NCBI GenBank assembly: GCA_004138175.2
Contig: RYFE02000003.1
Location: forward strand, 124,001-188,000
Length of the DNA: 64,000 nt
Direction: 5' to 3'
Origin: Chloroflexales bacterium ZM16-3
GTDB taxonomy: Bacteria; Chloroflexota; Chloroflexia; Chloroflexales; Chloroflexaceae
Each line of letters opens with the position of its first letter. Within the stretch, counting starts at the first letter, position 1. This document shows positions 63,077-64,000 of this stretch, piece by piece. The notes beneath the pieces are model-generated. The model was not told where the DNA came from. It made no database searches and worked only from the letters and a program-made list of their open reading frames with translations. Both the position numbers and the translations under genes were made by a program.

Positions 63077-63102
63077 AACACTGAAGCACTGAGGCACTGA
63101 GC
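63077..63102. repeat. Octanucleotide array, unit CACTGAGG
   Basis: Three copies of CACTGAGG-type octamers, in part degenerate, between the zinc-ribbon gene and its terminator. The word is shared with arrays at 11506-11636 and 30832-30863. Confidence 0.75.
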
Positions 63103-63105
63103 GGC

Positions 63106-63143
63106 ATATGACAAGGTGATAATCGTCACCTTGTCATATTTTT
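63106..63143 (+). terminator. Intrinsic terminator before the P1-family peptidase
   Basis: ATATGACAAGGTGA (63106-63119) pairs perfectly with TCACCTTGTCATAT (63126-63139), a 14-bp stem with a 6-nt loop, followed by a T-run. It ends transcription of the zinc-ribbon gene. Confidence 0.88.
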
Positions 63144-63162
63144 GTTATGAAGGGGTTATGCG

Positions 63163-64000
63163 ATGACGCCAATGATCACCGATGTGTCGGGCATTCTGAT
63201 CGGCCACGCCGAGAACCGCGAGGCGCTGACCGGGGTGACGGTTGTGCTCTGCCCGGAGGGTACGGTGGGCGGGGTGGATGTGCGCGGCGGCGCTCCTGGC
63301 ACGCGCGAGACTGATCTGCTGAACCCGGTGAATATGGTCCAGGAGGTTCACGCCATCGCCCTATGTGGCGGCAGCGCGCTGGGGCTGGCGGCCGCCAGCG
63401 GGGTTGCGCAGTGGCTCCACGAGCGCGGCCACGGCTTTGATGTGGGCGTCACGCGGGTGCCGATCGTGCCGGCAGCGGTGATCTTCGACCTGGCCTTTGG
63501 CTCGCCGGTCTGGCCGGATGCGGCCATGGGCTACGCGGCCTGCGAGGTTGCTGGCCCGACCACCGCCGAGGGCTGCGTCGGCGTTGGGATCGGTGCGACG
63601 GTGGGGAAGATCCTCGGCCCGGCCCAGGCGATGAAGAGCGGGGTGGGCACCTGGAGCGAGGCGCTGCCCGACGGCACGACGGTGGGCGCGCTGGTGGTGG
63701 TGAATGCCTTCGGCGATGTCTGGGAGGAGCACGGCGGGATTATCGCCGGGGCGCGGGCAGCGGGTGGGGGATTTGTCGATGCCACGCGGGCGCTGCGCGA
63801 CCCGGCCCTGCTGGCGGCTTTCGGCGGCGGGCGCGCCGACGAGGTGAGCAATACGACCCTGGCGATTGTGGCGACCGACGCGCGCCTGACGAAGGCTGAG
63901 GCGACGAAGCTGGCCCAGATGGCGCAGGACGGGCTGGCCCGCACGATCCAGCCTATCCATACGCCCTTCGATGGGGATACCGTCTTCGCGCTGGCCACGG
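63163..64000 (+). CDS. P1-family peptidase (DmpA/NylC type), partial
   Basis: The frame is open from the ATG at 63163 (AAGGGG about 8 nt upstream) to the window edge (279 codons, C-terminus missing). It is an N-terminal nucleophile hydrolase of the DmpA/S58 family, related to aminopeptidases and nylon-oligomer hydrolase. Features are the N-terminal TPMITDVSGILIGHAENRE, RGGAPGTRETDLLNPVNMV, VGALVVVNAFGDVWEE, and the likely self-cleavage/nucleophile segment DEVSNTTLAIVATDA near residue 230. The substrate is not indicated. Confidence 0.88.
   Translation, partial: MTPMITDVSGILIGHAENREALTGVTVVLCPEGTVGGVDVRGGAPGTRETDLLNPVNMVQEVHAIALCGGSALGLAAASGVAQWLHERGHGFDVGVTRVPIVPAAVIFDLAFGSPVWPDAAMGYAACEVAGPTTAEGCVGVGIGATVGKILGPAQAMKSGVGTWSEALPDGTTVGALVVVNAFGDVWEEHGGIIAGARAAGGGFVDATRALRDPALLAAFGGGRADEVSNTTLAIVATDARLTKAEATKLAQMAQDGLARTIQPIHTPFDGDTVFALAT

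Noticed and set aside
3998-63102. CRISPR array
   Set aside because: The tandem units are 7-8 nt with no unique spacers and no cas genes are present; these are simple tandem arrays.

Overview
The window is a high-GC bacterial chromosome segment. Gene content points to the Chloroflexota, most likely a member of the Chloroflexales. The reasons are a phytoene-desaturase gene, WD40 proteins fused to kinase-like domains, many short Chloroflexota-style hypothetical proteins, the zinc-binding forms of several small ribosomal proteins, and a rfaE/PfkB-type kinase without the usual LPS gene cluster. The organism is inferred from content and style, not from a database match.

Layout. Positions 1-12732 hold a partial VOC/glyoxalase gene, purK-purE, a LOG-family nucleotide hydrolase, thymidine kinase, PspA, a three-gene partner-switching module (two RsbW-like kinases and a STAS protein), a RfaE-like sugar kinase, aspartate aminotransferase, a GT39-type membrane glycosyltransferase with TPRs and a secreted glycosidase. 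Positions 12733-27530 hold a pseudokinase-WD40 membrane protein, a YedY-like molybdoprotein, a polytopic membrane protein, endonuclease V, MiaB, a TPR protein, an AAA ATPase beside an orphan TadA/CpaF secretion ATPase, and a carotenoid desaturase. Positions 27531-28250 contain no gene but have a strong promoter, several perfect hairpins and a 26-bp terminal stem; this is my best candidate for an unassigned long structured RNA.

From about 56.8 kb back to 28.25 kb, the minus strand is an almost unbroken translation and lipid supercluster. In transcription order it runs rpsL-rpsG-fusA-(methyltransferase)-tuf remnant-S10-spc-alpha (rpsJ through rplQ, including secY, adk, infA and rpoA)-truA-rplM-rpsI-rsmD-coaD-coiled coil-yceD-rpmF-fabH-fabD-fabG-second SDR. 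A textbook promoter (TTGACA, 17 bp, TATACT) precedes rpsL. Two members are abnormal. The tuf copy has lost about 229 internal codons and is out of frame, so the cell must carry another EF-Tu gene or the assembly is wrong here. The last SDR lacks the catalytic Ser and Lys that its neighbour FabG keeps. Positions 57025-64000 (plus strand) hold pdxS-pdxT (PLP synthase), a GNAT-like protein, a SpoIIIAA/R3H-type ATPase, tmk with a c-di-AMP receptor-like gene, a zinc-ribbon membrane protein and a partial P1-family peptidase.

Throughout the window, intergenic gaps carry short tandem arrays of 7-nt (sometimes 8-nt) units, often followed by the complementary array so that the gap folds into a hairpin. 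The unit differs between gaps, but some words recur at distant sites. No tRNA, rRNA, CRISPR array, insertion sequence or prophage was recognised.
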